From assembly GCF_003820355.1 (NCBI RefSeq), contig NZ_RPOK01000002.1, positions 372,001 through 436,000 of the forward strand: a stretch of DNA of 64,000 nt, written 5' to 3'. The translations under genes and the position numbers were made by a program. Shown piece after piece: positions 9,793-18,662 of the stretch; the stretch's first letter is position 1, and each line of letters opens with the position of its first letter. The notes beneath the pieces are model-generated. The model ran no database searches and had not been told where the DNA came from. It saw nothing but the letters and a program-made list of their open reading frames with translations. This stretch comes from Paralteromonas sediminis. Its GTDB lineage: Bacteria; Pseudomonadota; Gammaproteobacteria; Enterobacterales; Alteromonadaceae.

Positions 9793-10962
9793 TCAGCAGG
9801 ACTCTGTAAATAGCTCTCGGCCAATCAGCATACGGCGTATTTCAGACGTGCCTGCACCAATTTCATATAATTTAGCATCGCGCAATAATCGCCCGGTGGG
9901 GTATTCATTAATGTAGCCATTTCCGCCCAATATCTGAATTGCATCAAGTGCCATTTTGGTCGCTAGCTCTGCAGAGTATAAAATGGCACCCGCTGCGTCT
10001 TTACGCGTTGTTTCGCCTCTGTCACAAGATTTGGCTACGGCGTAGACATACGCTCTAGCCGCATTCATTTGAGTGTACATATCGGCCACTTTGCCTTGTA
10101 CTAATTGGAATTGACCTATTGGCTTGCCAAACTGTTCGCGATCGTGAATATACGGTACAACGGCATCCATGCAGGCTTGCATGATACCCAGTGGACCACC
10201 AGACAAAACCAGTCTTTCGTAGTCGAGACCACTCATCAAGACACGAACACCTTCACCGATATTTCCCATTACGTTCTCTTCAGGCACTTCACAATCTTCG
10301 AAAACAAGTTCACAAGTGTTTGAGGAGCGCATGCCTAGCTTGTCTAGCTTTTGAGCACGTGAGAAACCGGGAAAATCTCGTTCTACGATAAATGCTGTGA
10401 TACCTTTTGAGCCGCCTTGTGGGTCGGTTTTTGCGTAAATAACAAATGTGTGAGCGTCAGGACCGTTTGTTATCCACATCTTATTGCCATTGAGGATATA
10501 TTTGTCACCTTTCTTTTCAGCCCTGAGTTTCATACTCACCACGTCAGAACCTGCATTGGGCTCACTCATGGCAAGGGCACCGATATGCTCACCGCTCACC
10601 AGCTTTGGCAGATACTTCTCTTTTTGTGCGTCACTGCCATTGCGATATATTTGATTCACACATAGGTTGGAGTGTGCGCCATAACTCAGGCCAATGCCCG
10701 CAGATGCCCGGCTTACTTCTTCCATGGCTACAGTGTGGGCAAGGTAACCCATCTCACTACCACCGTATTGCTCTCCAACAGTCACACCGAGCAAACCCAT
10801 CTCACCCAGTTTAGGCCATAATTCATTGGGAAATTGGTTGCTCTCGTCTGAAGATTCAGCCAATGGTGCGATTTCTGCCTGTGAAAACTGATACACTTGG
10901 TCGCGCAGCATATCGATATCTTCGCCCAAGTCGAAATTAAGGGTTGGGTAGGGTACGTTCAT
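9793..10962 (-). CDS. liuA: Isovaleryl-CoA dehydrogenase
   Basis: A 389-residue FAD-dependent acyl-CoA dehydrogenase that oxidises isovaleryl-CoA to 3-methylcrotonyl-CoA and passes electrons to ETF. Visible features are the FAD/substrate segment [18 protein letters not shown] and [38 protein letters not shown] follows; in isovaleryl-CoA dehydrogenases the Glu of this ERLVL segment is the catalytic base, which separates them from most other acyl-CoA dehydrogenases. The C-terminal motif is [20 protein letters not shown]. The start is the ATG at 10962, with GAGGAAA upstream; the stop codon of liuR lies between, so the genes are coupled. It is the second gene of the operon, after its regulator. 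Confidence 0.95.
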   Translation of the reverse strand: MNVPYPTLNFDLGEDIDMLRDQVYQFSQAEIAPLAESSDESNQFPNELWPKLGEMGLLGVTVGEQYGGSEMGYLAHTVAMEEVSRASAGIGLSYGAHSNLCVNQIYRNGSDAQKEKYLPKLVSGEHIGALAMSEPNAGSDVVSMKLRAEKKGDKYILNGNKMWITNGPDAHTFVIYAKTDPQGGSKGITAFIVERDFPGFSRAQKLDKLGMRSSNTCELVFEDCEVPEENVMGNIGEGVRVLMSGLDYERLVLSGGPLGIMQACMDAVVPYIHDREQFGKPIGQFQLVQGKVADMYTQMNAARAYVYAVAKSCDRGETTRKDAAGAILYSAELATKMALDAIQILGGNGYINEYPTGRLLRDAKLYEIGAGTSEIRRMLIGRELFTESC

Positions 10963-10964
10963 TA

Positions 10965-11348
10965 TCACTTTCCTCGGGTTAATTCGGCTAATTCTTCTTT
11001 ACAGCGATTTTCCACTTCATCCAGCTCGTTCATTAACATCTGAATGTCATCAAGTTGCTGTTCCAGAACCGCTCTTTTTTGTTCAGTAAGGGTAAGCATA
11101 GTTTGTAGTTGAGCAATTGAGTTATTACTCGTATCGTAAAGCTCAAATAACGTTTTTATTTCTGCAAGGGAAAAGCCCAGTCTCTTGCCGCGTAGCACAA
11201 GTTTTAATCTTACCTTGTCTTTATTACTGTAGACACGGTTCTGGCCTGTGCGTTTGGGGCTGAGCAACCCTTGCTCTTCATAAAAGCGAATGGAGCGTGG
11301 CGTAATATCAAAGTCTTTAGCCAGCTCACCTATAGACATAGTTGCCAT
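10965..11348 (-). CDS. liuR: MerR-family regulator of leucine/isovalerate catabolism
   Basis: A 127-residue MerR-type regulator. The N-terminus has the winged-helix segment [25 protein letters not shown], followed by [30 protein letters not shown]. The C-terminal half is a dimerisation coiled coil ([20 protein letters not shown]) with no metal-binding Cys cluster, so it is not a classic metal sensor. As first gene of the liu operon it fits LiuR, known in gammaproteobacteria to control branched-chain amino acid breakdown. Two palindromic sites lie in the control region between it and the divergent thiolase gene. The first Met is used; an ATG three codons in (11339) is an alternative. The effector is not known from the sequence. 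Confidence 0.9.
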   Translation of the reverse strand: MATMSIGELAKDFDITPRSIRFYEEQGLLSPKRTGQNRVYSNKDKVRLKLVLRGKRLGFSLAEIKTLFELYDTSNNSIAQLQTMLTLTEQKRAVLEQQLDDIQMLMNELDEVENRCKEELAELTRGK

Positions 11349-11412
11349 AAGCGCCTCTTTACAACTAATGTGATGCTAAGTGATAAGCGCATTGACATTT
11401 TGCACTTAGCAC

Positions 11413-11428
11413 TTTACGTTAACGTTAA
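11413..11428. promoter_or_regulatory. Putative LiuR operator 1
   Basis: The sequence TTTACGTTAACGTTAA has a perfect 10-base palindrome ACGTTAACGT at 11416-11425, and the outer bases pair except at one position. It resembles the TTACGTTAACGTAA-like sites described for LiuR in gammaproteobacteria. It lies between the divergent liuR operon and thiolase gene, so LiuR binding is a reasonable inference. Confidence 0.65.
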
Positions 11429-11434
11429 TGGGTG

Positions 11435-11450
11435 TTTACGTTAAGGTAAA
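11435..11450. promoter_or_regulatory. Putative LiuR operator 2
   Basis: TTTACGTTAAGGTAAA is a 16-base inverted repeat, perfect apart from one mismatched pair. It shares the TTTACGTTAA core with operator 1, and the two site starts are 22 bases apart, about two DNA turns on the same face. This fits paired sites for a MerR-type dimer serving two divergent promoters. Confidence 0.65.
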
Positions 11451-11490
11451 GTTGCCTAAACGTCAATTAGATTCATAGGTAGGAAATAAA

Positions 11491-12678
11491 ATGAGTAATT
11501 CACTGCGTAAAGAAGTGGTTATCGTGGCGGCAAAAAGAACGCCGATGGGCAGTTTCATGGGCAGCCTTTCTAGTGTATCAGCACCGGAATTAGGTGCTGT
11601 TGCGATCAGTAGCGTAGCGGACAAAAAGGTTCAAGATCATGTAGATGAAGTGATTATGGGCTGCGTATTACCCGCTGGCTTGGGTCAATCACCTGCTCGC
11701 CAAGCTAGTTTGCGCGCGGGACTACCTTTAAAAGCCGGCGTGACAACTATCAATAAAGTCTGCGGGTCAGGTATGAAAGCGCTAATGCTGGCAAACGATC
11801 TCATTGTTGCAGGCTCAGCAGATGTCATAGTCGCCGGAGGTATGGAGAATATGAGTAGTGCGCCTTACCTATTGCCAAAAGGCAGAAGCGGAATGCGCAT
11901 GGGACATGGTCAGGTGCTCGATCACATGATGCTGGACGGTCTCGAGAACGCCTATGATGGCAAAGCAATGGGGTGCTTCGCTCAAGATACCGCAGATTCA
12001 GAGGGTATTTCCCGTGAAGATATGGATAATTTTGCTCTGCAGTCTTTGTCACGGGCGAATACAGCGATTAAAGAGGGTCTTTTTGATAATGAAATTGAAC
12101 CAGTAACAGTCACCTATAAGAAAGGCGATGTCGTTGTTGATACAGATGAGAGCCCACTTAACGCCAAACCAGATAAAATTCCCTCTTTGCGCCCTGCATT
12201 TAAACGAGATGGCACCGTTACCGCCGCCAACTCCAGTTCGATTTCCGATGGCGCTGCCGCGTTGTTAGTGATGTCAGGCGATAAGGCAACTGAACTTGGC
12301 TATAAGCCCATTGCCCGTATCGTTGCGCATGCCACCAATGCCATCGCGCCGGAAGATTTTACTGTTGCACCCGTAGAGGCCATTAATAAAGTGCTTGAAA
12401 AAGCAAGTTGGCAAAAAGAAGACGTCGATCTTTTTGAAATTAATGAAGCTTTTGCCATGGTTACCATGCTAGCCATTCAGAAATTGGGTTTAGATGGCAC
12501 TAAAGTGAACGTTCACGGTGGTGCATGTGCGCTGGGCCATCCCATTGGTGCATCTGGCGCGAGGATCATCGTTACCCTGTTACATGCGCTGAAGCTGCGA
12601 GGATTAAAGAAAGGGGTTGCTTCACTGTGTATCGGAGGGGGCGAGGCAACTGCCATTGCTCTTGAATTAACCGATTGA
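11491..12678 (+). CDS. Acetyl-CoA C-acetyltransferase (thiolase)
   Basis: A 395-residue type II thiolase that reversibly splits acetoacetyl-CoA with CoA into two acetyl-CoA. Catalytic signatures are all present: the nucleophile Cys in INKVCGSGMKALMLA near residue 90, the His loop NEAFAMVTMLA, GGACALGHPIGASGARI, and the C-terminal Cys in LCIGGGEATAIA. The family normally has 390-395 residues. It is transcribed away from the liu operon across a shared control region with two operators, so it probably handles acetoacetyl-CoA derived from leucine and acetoacetate. The acetoacetate must first be activated, for which scoAB at 58-59 kb is a candidate. The exact acyl-chain preference is not proven. 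Confidence 0.92.
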   Translation: MSNSLRKEVVIVAAKRTPMGSFMGSLSSVSAPELGAVAISSVADKKVQDHVDEVIMGCVLPAGLGQSPARQASLRAGLPLKAGVTTINKVCGSGMKALMLANDLIVAGSADVIVAGGMENMSSAPYLLPKGRSGMRMGHGQVLDHMMLDGLENAYDGKAMGCFAQDTADSEGISREDMDNFALQSLSRANTAIKEGLFDNEIEPVTVTYKKGDVVVDTDESPLNAKPDKIPSLRPAFKRDGTVTAANSSSISDGAAALLVMSGDKATELGYKPIARIVAHATNAIAPEDFTVAPVEAINKVLEKASWQKEDVDLFEINEAFAMVTMLAIQKLGLDGTKVNVHGGACALGHPIGASGARIIVTLLHALKLRGLKKGVASLCIGGGEATAIALELTD

Positions 12679-12694
12679 TAAATATGATGAAATG

Positions 12695-12724
12695 GCGTTG
12701 CTATTGAAAGTATAATAGCAACGC
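12695..12724. terminator. 11-bp hairpin after thiolase gene
   Basis: GCGTTGCTATT (12695-12705) and AATAGCAACGC (12714-12724) form a perfect 11-base-pair stem with an 8-base loop. No T-tract follows on either strand, so it is not a classic intrinsic terminator. It may protect the thiolase mRNA 3' end or act as a weak terminator before the next gene. Confidence 0.5.
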
Positions 12725-12766
12725 GAGATACTGAGCGCAGGATAAAATAATAAAAGATTAAACTGG

Positions 12767-14176
12767 GTGAATCGCGCTTTTTTCATAATGTTTTTGTTAT
12801 GTGTTTCTTTTTCATCGCAGGGACAGCAACAACCTGATACAGGAGTGAGCTTACGCTACTGTATCAACCCAGAATGGATGCCCTTCGAAGCTATTCGAAA
12901 TGGCGAGCATATCGGTATTTCCAGCGATTATCTTGAACTTTTGTCTGAGCTTTCAAATATACAATTTGAGTTTGTTCCTACCCAAAGCTGGACGGAAACA
13001 TTAGAAATACTGCAGAGTGGCGCTTGCGACGCTATTCCAATGATACGTCCGAGTCTTAAGAAGCAAGATTTCCTCCTATATACTGCGCCTTTCTTTGAAT
13101 CACCCAATGTATTGGTTTCGCGTAGCGACGATGATGTCATTCCTGGGTATTCAGCCATTGATGATCGTGTGCTCGGGATAGAAAAGGACAAGCGTCATGT
13201 AGAGTATATCGCTAGGTATTATCGGAATATCGAAACCTACTATGTAGATAGTGAAATTCAAGGGTTAACCTTGCTCAGCGAGGGTAAAATAGATGTCTTT
13301 CTCGCGTCGCAGTTAAGTGCTGCCATGATTATCAAAAGTGAAAAGCTGGAAAACCTAGTGATTAGCGGATTTGCCGAGCCACATGACTCTATGGCTATGG
13401 GGATAAGCCCGTCTGCAAATGAACTACTACCCATTATCAATGAAGCAATAGCAGCCATTCCTGAAAGTAAAACTGTAGAGGTATACAGGCGGTGGTATCA
13501 AGTCAACTCTGTTACTCATCACCACAGCATATGGCTTGTTTTTACAGGCGCGATTTTCATATTTGCTGTGCTGACGGTCATATGGATAAAGCGCGCTCAA
13601 TTAAACGTCAATAACGAATTGCAAAAACGCGATGCAGAGTTAGAAGCACTGCAGGCTGCATTAGTGGAAAAAAATAGAACGGTAGAATTTTTAACCACGC
13701 ATGATGATTTAACCACTCTACACAACAGAAATTACATGGTGCAAAAAGTCGATGAAGAGATGTCGCGATTTCGGCGCTTTCAGTCGCAAGTTACGCTGTT
13801 GCTAGTTGGGGTGGACAACTTAACTCGCGGTTCACAAGATGCCGTTAAGGCCTCTTCAGATCAGATTCTCCAGCGTCTCGCAGACATCACGTTGCAGAAA
13901 ATTAGAGAAGTCGATATCGCAGCGAGGTGGACCAATGAACAAATCCTTATTTTATGCCCTCAGACTTCTGCGTTATCAGCACAAATTCTGGCAGAACGGA
14001 TCCTCACTGAAGTTGAGCTACAGTCTCTGCAGTTATTTGAGGGAGTAAAAGTCAGTATTGGTGGCGCCTCCATGCAGGAAGGGGATAGCTTTGTAGACTG
14101 GTTTGACCGCGCGCATCATGCCATGAGAAATGCCAAGCGAAGGAGTACTCATGCCTATGAACCGGCACAAAGTTAG
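12767..14176 (+). CDS. Periplasmic solute-binding sensor with degenerate GGDEF domain
   Basis: A 469-residue membrane sensor. A signal peptide (FFIMFLLCVSFSSQGQQQ) leads to a bacterial SBP family 3 domain at about residues 25-245 (LRYCINPEWMPFEA, GISSDYLELLSEL, CDAIPMIRPSLKK). A transmembrane helix follows at about 255-275 and a short coiled coil at 280-305. The last domain, about 310-460, has the GGDEF-family entry THDDLTTLHNRNYM. The active-site loop reads ARWTNEQILIL where ARYGGEEF is expected, near residue 386, so diguanylate cyclase activity is probably lost. It may bind a small ligand such as an amino acid in the periplasm and signal by GTP or c-di-GMP binding or protein contact. The start is GTG at 12767; an ATG at 12788 is possible. 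Confidence 0.8.
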   Translation: MNRAFFIMFLLCVSFSSQGQQQPDTGVSLRYCINPEWMPFEAIRNGEHIGISSDYLELLSELSNIQFEFVPTQSWTETLEILQSGACDAIPMIRPSLKKQDFLLYTAPFFESPNVLVSRSDDDVIPGYSAIDDRVLGIEKDKRHVEYIARYYRNIETYYVDSEIQGLTLLSEGKIDVFLASQLSAAMIIKSEKLENLVISGFAEPHDSMAMGISPSANELLPIINEAIAAIPESKTVEVYRRWYQVNSVTHHHSIWLVFTGAIFIFAVLTVIWIKRAQLNVNNELQKRDAELEALQAALVEKNRTVEFLTTHDDLTTLHNRNYMVQKVDEEMSRFRRFQSQVTLLLVGVDNLTRGSQDAVKASSDQILQRLADITLQKIREVDIAARWTNEQILILCPQTSALSAQILAERILTEVELQSLQLFEGVKVSIGGASMQEGDSFVDWFDRAHHAMRNAKRRSTHAYEPAQS

Positions 14177-14213
14177 CGCAAAATCGTTGCACAGTACCAT
14201 GCTGGTCAATGGC

Positions 14214-14241
14214 TAAAAGACTGCCATAGCTACCGCAGTCT
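14214..14241 (-). terminator. Terminator of FapA-type gene
   Basis: On the minus strand AGACTGC and GCAGTCT (14235-14241 and 14218-14224) form a 7-bp stem, and the inner bases extend the fold. A TTTT run follows on the minus strand. It lies just past the end of the FapA-type gene, in the convergent gap. Confidence 0.55.
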
Positions 14242-14257
14242 AGGCCTGCTTAATAAT

Positions 14258-15916
14258 TTAACTGACGAGTGGCTCAAAATGCCACTGGTGGTCGCGAAAT
14301 TTTACCTCTGAGCGGTCATATTCTCTGTCTGAACGCCAGTTACGTTTATTGAGTTTGAGAGTTACACCTGAATACAACTTTTTAGTGGCGACGATGCGGA
14401 TCCTTTCTTGGTATTGTTCTTTTGCTGCTCTCATTTCAATCGCTTTCATTTCGATCCAGTTGAGCATAGCCGTTTCATTTTCGAATAATTCTTGGGCCTC
14501 ATTGACTCTGCGCAGCATCTCTTTAGGCACCGCTTTTTGAGCGATGATATCCATTTTTTCTTTATGTCTCAGGTTATTATCACGTAACTGCTTGACCAAA
14601 TCTTCGATGATATCGATGCGCTCAACCAGCCTGTTAAAACCATCGCTAAAATCAACACTTAAGCTGCTACCCGACACAGCGCCAAGCGTACCTGCAATAA
14701 CGACATCCTGTGACTCAATTTCACAAGCAAATAAGTTACCTTTAGGATTGTCGATTTGACCAACGGTAACGGAACCACCGCATTGAATATAGCTGTAGGC
14801 TAGTTGACGTCCTATGGAAACGTTGCGACCACAATTGATTGACAGACCTTGTCCGTGTTGAACGTGGATATTTCCGCCAGCTTTTAATATACAGGAGCAA
14901 CTGTTGGCGTCATTAGACTCTTTCCCCATGGCGCCTTCAGTAATAATGATGTCACCACCGGCTTCGATGTAAGCCGATTCAACAAAACCGTTTATCGTAA
15001 TGTCGCCAGTAGCTACTACACGCATTTTTTCAGTGACATCACCGTTGACCAATACAGCGCCGTCGTAATTAACATGCCCGGAACCAACATTAACGCCCGT
15101 ACAGGTATAGGTATCATCTACGCTCATGACCAAATCAAGAAACTTAGGCATGCCCGAATGACTGGCGATGAGCAGGTTTTCATCTTCTTCACTGACTTCC
15201 ACACCTGAGCCCATTTTAATTGGCAACCAGTCACCCGGTTTTGCTTCTAGCGGTGCCCCTTTTATGGTGTAACCAACACGGCCTTTCGAAGGCGATACAC
15301 GTTTAACGACAGGGGTTTTTGCTTTAACACAAATTACATCGCCCAGATTTCTCAGGTCAGTTTTGCCGTCAGGGTTGGTTTGCGGGCGCAGTACTCTGTC
15401 CAGTGCATTTGGCACTAAAGGTTTCATGTAGGAGGAATGCCCGTCTCTCGGAGGTAAGCCTTTAGCAACAACCGCATCTATAGTTTCGCCAGCATCTGCG
15501 AGCTTTACCTTCTCAAGCAGATTCATGATATGTCTTTTTCCTAACCCCCTGACAATGCCACTTTTCTTGGCAAGTGAGAGAATCGCTTTTAAAGATGGGT
15601 GTTGTCCGCCATAGGGGGCCGTGACAGATAGTACCGCTTGCATATCATCTTCAGCTATTCGAAAAGAGACCTCCGCATTGCGGCGCTCACCAATACTTTC
15701 GGTGACCGGTGTGGTGTCATTAGTTTTAAATAGATGGTTGGCTTTATCGCAGGCAGACTTGATTGTGTTTCTGGATAAGTACACTTCACCAAGCTCGGTG
15801 TTGCGTATTTCATTGAACAGGGCTGTTGAGTCAAGTTCTTTATCAAGCTCTGCCGGATTTATTGTCAGATTGACATTGATTAAATCGTCATCAAACCCGT
15901 ACGTTACGCCATTCAT
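14258..15916 (-). CDS. FapA family (DUF342) protein
   Basis: A 552-residue protein of the FapA/DUF342 family. The central part, about residues 170-400, is rich in short Gly-Asp turns such as VNVGSGHVNYDGAVLVNGDV, TGDITINGFVESAYIEAGGD and GGNIHVQHGQGL, the repeat pattern of a right-handed beta-helix. The C-terminal part, about 430-510, is a predicted coiled coil (LVERIDIIEDLVKQLRDNNL). FapA in Vibrio affects flagellar assembly and polar localisation; whether this copy does so is unknown, and no flagellar gene is nearby. It is monocistronic, with sbcB upstream on the same strand 89 bases away and a terminator candidate at its 3' end. Confidence 0.8.
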   Translation of the reverse strand: MNGVTYGFDDDLINVNLTINPAELDKELDSTALFNEIRNTELGEVYLSRNTIKSACDKANHLFKTNDTTPVTESIGERRNAEVSFRIAEDDMQAVLSVTAPYGGQHPSLKAILSLAKKSGIVRGLGKRHIMNLLEKVKLADAGETIDAVVAKGLPPRDGHSSYMKPLVPNALDRVLRPQTNPDGKTDLRNLGDVICVKAKTPVVKRVSPSKGRVGYTIKGAPLEAKPGDWLPIKMGSGVEVSEEDENLLIASHSGMPKFLDLVMSVDDTYTCTGVNVGSGHVNYDGAVLVNGDVTEKMRVVATGDITINGFVESAYIEAGGDIIITEGAMGKESNDANSCSCILKAGGNIHVQHGQGLSINCGRNVSIGRQLAYSYIQCGGSVTVGQIDNPKGNLFACEIESQDVVIAGTLGAVSGSSLSVDFSDGFNRLVERIDIIEDLVKQLRDNNLRHKEKMDIIAQKAVPKEMLRRVNEAQELFENETAMLNWIEMKAIEMRAAKEQYQERIRIVATKKLYSGVTLKLNKRNWRSDREYDRSEVKFRDHQWHFEPLVS

Positions 15917-16005
15917 GTATCACCACCTTTACATCTGAGTAATCTTGTATCGGCATGCCGTTCGCCTTCTTAAGAACTACACTGTAAATCTGTTAATTTT
16001 TGTGG

Positions 16006-17433
16006 TCAAAGGTTTTGTGCGTATTGGTATAACACCTGAAGAAATTTCAGCGTCGCTGGCTGGTTAGCATAGGTCTCTGCTAGGTTCTCTAGCTCTAGAA
16101 GATAAGCCTGTGCACTCATAGTGCCACTACCATCTTCTAGGCGTGCCATTCTGTGTTGTTGCCACTGCATAGCCTCCTCATGAGATAGAGTCTGGGGAAA
16201 GTTTCTTGCGCGGTAACGGTACAGTAAGGTGCGAAGCCTAATGTTTTGACACTGATTTTGTAAATTAACCAACTGATGTTCAGACGACTCTCTGACCGCC
16301 TCACACCAATATTTTTCTTCCTGTGTAAGAAAGCCACCCGAATACAGTGACTGTTCAACGTCCTGTTCTTCACCGTCGTAATCGGTATCAAACAGCGCTA
16401 CAAGCTTGGCCATGTTCAGTGGGTTGTCTTTTAACTTTTTATAATTCTCCAGACAATAGTGTCGATCGAGACCAATCTGTTCCGCTCGCTGCTCCGATAA
16501 TGCTTTTGCTGAGGTAATAAAGGGGCTTTTATTTACATGGATCAACTTAATGCCCGGGCGCGACTGCGGCGTTACCAGGCCATCGCTGCTAGCATAAAGC
16601 GATGTGCGCAACGCTTCGACATCTAACTCATAGAGCGGTGTAAGATCTTTGCTCAGGTCGATACAGATAACTGCATTAGGTTGTTTGGGGTGCACCGCCA
16701 CGGGAAGTATATAAGTACAACACCCTTGTGATGCAGGCACTTTCGACGATACATGTAGTATTGGCGTAAGCGTATCCAACGAGATTTGTTGCCATACATG
16801 ATGTTTATTTTTAAGCTGAAATGCATAGTCAAACAATTTTGGCTGTGCGGATTTCAGCTTTTTTGCCAATCCTATAGTGGCATACACATCAACTAAAGCG
16901 TCATGTGCGCCTTCATGATGAATATCGTTGGCAACAGTAAGGTGCTCCAACTTAAAACTGGGAGTGCCCTTATCGCTAACCGGCCAGTTTATACCTTCAG
17001 GGCGAAGCGCGTAGCAGGCCCTTGCGAGATCAATCAGGTCCCAGCGAGAATTACCATTTTGCCACTCACGCGCGTAAGGGTCATAAAAGTTCCTAAAAAA
17101 CAGATGTCTGGAAACCTCATCGTCAAAGCGAATACTGTTGTAACCAAGACTGCATGTACCTGGCTGTGCCATTTGTTGATAGATTTGCGCAGCAAAATCA
17201 GCCTCAATTAGTCCTTTTTGCAAGCTCTTTTGTGGCGTGATACCTGTAACCAAACACGCCTGAGGAGAGGGCAAATAATCGTTTGGTATTCGGCACATAA
17301 TATCAATCGGGGCTTCAATGGGCTCAAAGTTTTCATCCGTTCGAATAGCCGCAAATTGACAAGGGTAATCTTGATTGGGCTTTACGCCCCAAGTTTCATA
17401 ATCGTGGAATAAAAACGTGTTTGCGTGAGCCAT
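16006..17433 (-). CDS. sbcB: Exodeoxyribonuclease I
   Basis: A 475-residue protein matching ExoI length (about 475), a 3'-5' single-strand DNA exonuclease in recombination and mismatch repair. DEDDh motifs are visible: FLFHDYETWG near residue 6 (Asp and Glu), GYNSIRFDDEVSRHLFFRNF near residue 104, and EGAHDALVDVYATIGLAKKL near residue 180. The C-terminal part fits the SH3-like and helical domains that contact SSB. I chose the ATG at 17433 (MAHANT) because the family begins close to the FHDYETWG motif; the TTG at 17472 would add 13 residues. It is divergent from the isoaspartyl peptidase gene. Confidence 0.93.
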   Translation of the reverse strand: MAHANTFLFHDYETWGVKPNQDYPCQFAAIRTDENFEPIEAPIDIMCRIPNDYLPSPQACLVTGITPQKSLQKGLIEADFAAQIYQQMAQPGTCSLGYNSIRFDDEVSRHLFFRNFYDPYAREWQNGNSRWDLIDLARACYALRPEGINWPVSDKGTPSFKLEHLTVANDIHHEGAHDALVDVYATIGLAKKLKSAQPKLFDYAFQLKNKHHVWQQISLDTLTPILHVSSKVPASQGCCTYILPVAVHPKQPNAVICIDLSKDLTPLYELDVEALRTSLYASSDGLVTPQSRPGIKLIHVNKSPFITSAKALSEQRAEQIGLDRHYCLENYKKLKDNPLNMAKLVALFDTDYDGEEQDVEQSLYSGGFLTQEEKYWCEAVRESSEHQLVNLQNQCQNIRLRTLLYRYRARNFPQTLSHEEAMQWQQHRMARLEDGSGTMSAQAYLLELENLAETYANQPATLKFLQVLYQYAQNL

Positions 17434-17517
17434 ATGAGACAATAGTTGAAATAGTGGAATAGCAAAAGACAACAGGGTAGTGTATCCCTAATGGGATCAC
17501 AACAGGAATACAAGAAT

Positions 17518-18564
17518 ATGAAAAATGGAATCCGAGTACTCTTTGCTGTTTGTCTATTGACGGTTACTCAACTTCCACAGGCTGCTCCTTCAGATAATAG
17601 CTCAGTCGCTATCGCTATTCATGGCGGGGCGGGCACGTTGTCGCCGGATGATATGACCGATGCACAAAGAGCTGAATATATCAGTACGTTGCAAACCGCT
17701 GTAACGGAAGGGTATAAGGTGTTATTGGCAGGTGAACCCGGTGAAGCTGCGGTGATCAGGGCTATTCAAATTATGGAAATGTCGCCCTTATTTAATGCTG
17801 GTATCGGTGCCGTATACACCTTCGATGGAGAGCATGAGCTTGATGCCTCCATCATGAACGGACGTGAGTTAAACGCGGGCGCTGTATCAGGCGTTAAAAC
17901 AATAAAAAGTCCAATAATGGCCGCTTACCGTGTAATGACCGAGTCTCCCCATGTCATGCTGAGTGCTGAAGGAGCTGAAGCATTCGCCAGGCAACAAGCA
18001 CTGGAGATGGTAGACAATACGCTTTTTAATACGCAACGTCGTTATGAAGCATTACAAAAAGCAAAAGCCCGCATGCAATCAGAAACCAGTGCTGTGGAGT
18101 GGCGTCAGGGCAATGAGCGATTCGGTACCGTAGGGGCAGTAGTGCTCGATAAACAAGGTAATCTTGTGGCAGGTACATCCACAGGCGGAATGACAGCCAA
18201 ACGGTTCGGACGTATCGGTGATTCGCCGATAATTGGCGCCGGGACTTATGCCGATAATACAAGCTGTGCGGTTTCAGCAACGGGCCATGGTGAATATTTT
18301 ATACGCTATCATGTTGCATCAGACATTTGTGCCCGCATGAAATATGCCAAGATGAGTCTACATGATGCAGCGAATACCGTTATTCACGACGTGCTTTTAC
18401 CTGCAGGCGGAACAGGCGGCGTGATAGCAATAGATGCTGGCGGAAATGTGGCCATGCCGTTTAACACATCAGGTATGTATCGAGCTTCTATAGATAAACA
18501 CGGCAATGTGTCTATTGGGATTTACAAAGAAATAGCGTTAAAAACAACTTTTAGCGCAAATTGA
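17518..18564 (+). CDS. Secreted isoaspartyl peptidase / L-asparaginase (Ntn-hydrolase)
   Basis: A 348-residue type 2 asparaginase-like Ntn hydrolase that removes beta-aspartyl residues from isoaspartyl dipeptides or hydrolyses asparagine. An N-terminal signal peptide (IRVLFAVCLLTVTQLPQAA) points to the periplasm. AIAIHGGAGTL starts the mature domain. The self-cleavage site is FGTVGAVVLD, where Thr becomes the N-terminal nucleophile of the beta subunit, followed by AGTSTGGMTAKRFGRIGDSPIIG and the conserved SATGHGEYFIR. The start is the ATG at 17518, with AGGAAT upstream; a start at 17491 would put nine hydrophilic residues before the signal peptide. It is divergent from sbcB and followed by a CBS protein gene. 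Confidence 0.88.
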   Translation: MKNGIRVLFAVCLLTVTQLPQAAPSDNSSVAIAIHGGAGTLSPDDMTDAQRAEYISTLQTAVTEGYKVLLAGEPGEAAVIRAIQIMEMSPLFNAGIGAVYTFDGEHELDASIMNGRELNAGAVSGVKTIKSPIMAAYRVMTESPHVMLSAEGAEAFARQQALEMVDNTLFNTQRRYEALQKAKARMQSETSAVEWRQGNERFGTVGAVVLDKQGNLVAGTSTGGMTAKRFGRIGDSPIIGAGTYADNTSCAVSATGHGEYFIRYHVASDICARMKYAKMSLHDAANTVIHDVLLPAGGTGGVIAIDAGGNVAMPFNTSGMYRASIDKHGNVSIGIYKEIALKTTFSAN

Positions 18565-18610
18565 TACAATTTTTGCGCAAAACAGTTGGAACAGGTCTAC
18601 GCTTAAAAAT

Positions 18611-18630
18611 AAAGGGTAGCCCCTTTAAAA
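18611..18630 (+). terminator. Weak hairpin after isoaspartyl peptidase gene
   Basis: AAAGGG (18611-18616) and CCCTTT (18621-18626) form a 6-bp stem with a 4-base loop. Only A residues follow on the plus strand. On the minus strand a T run would follow the stem but no gene needs it. It is weak and listed for completeness. Confidence 0.25.
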
Positions 18631-18662
18631 CCAACGATTTCTAGTGCGATTTTGGAGGCTTA

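Larger units (their letters stand above)
11349..11490. promoter_or_regulatory. Divergent control region between liuR operon and thiolase gene
   Basis: This 142-base region separates the two transcription units and holds two similar inverted repeats, listed separately. No other repeated element was seen. A GGTAGG just before the ATG at 11491 is a plausible ribosome binding site for the thiolase gene. The paired sites suggest that one regulator controls both directions; exact -35/-10 elements were not assigned. Confidence 0.7.
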
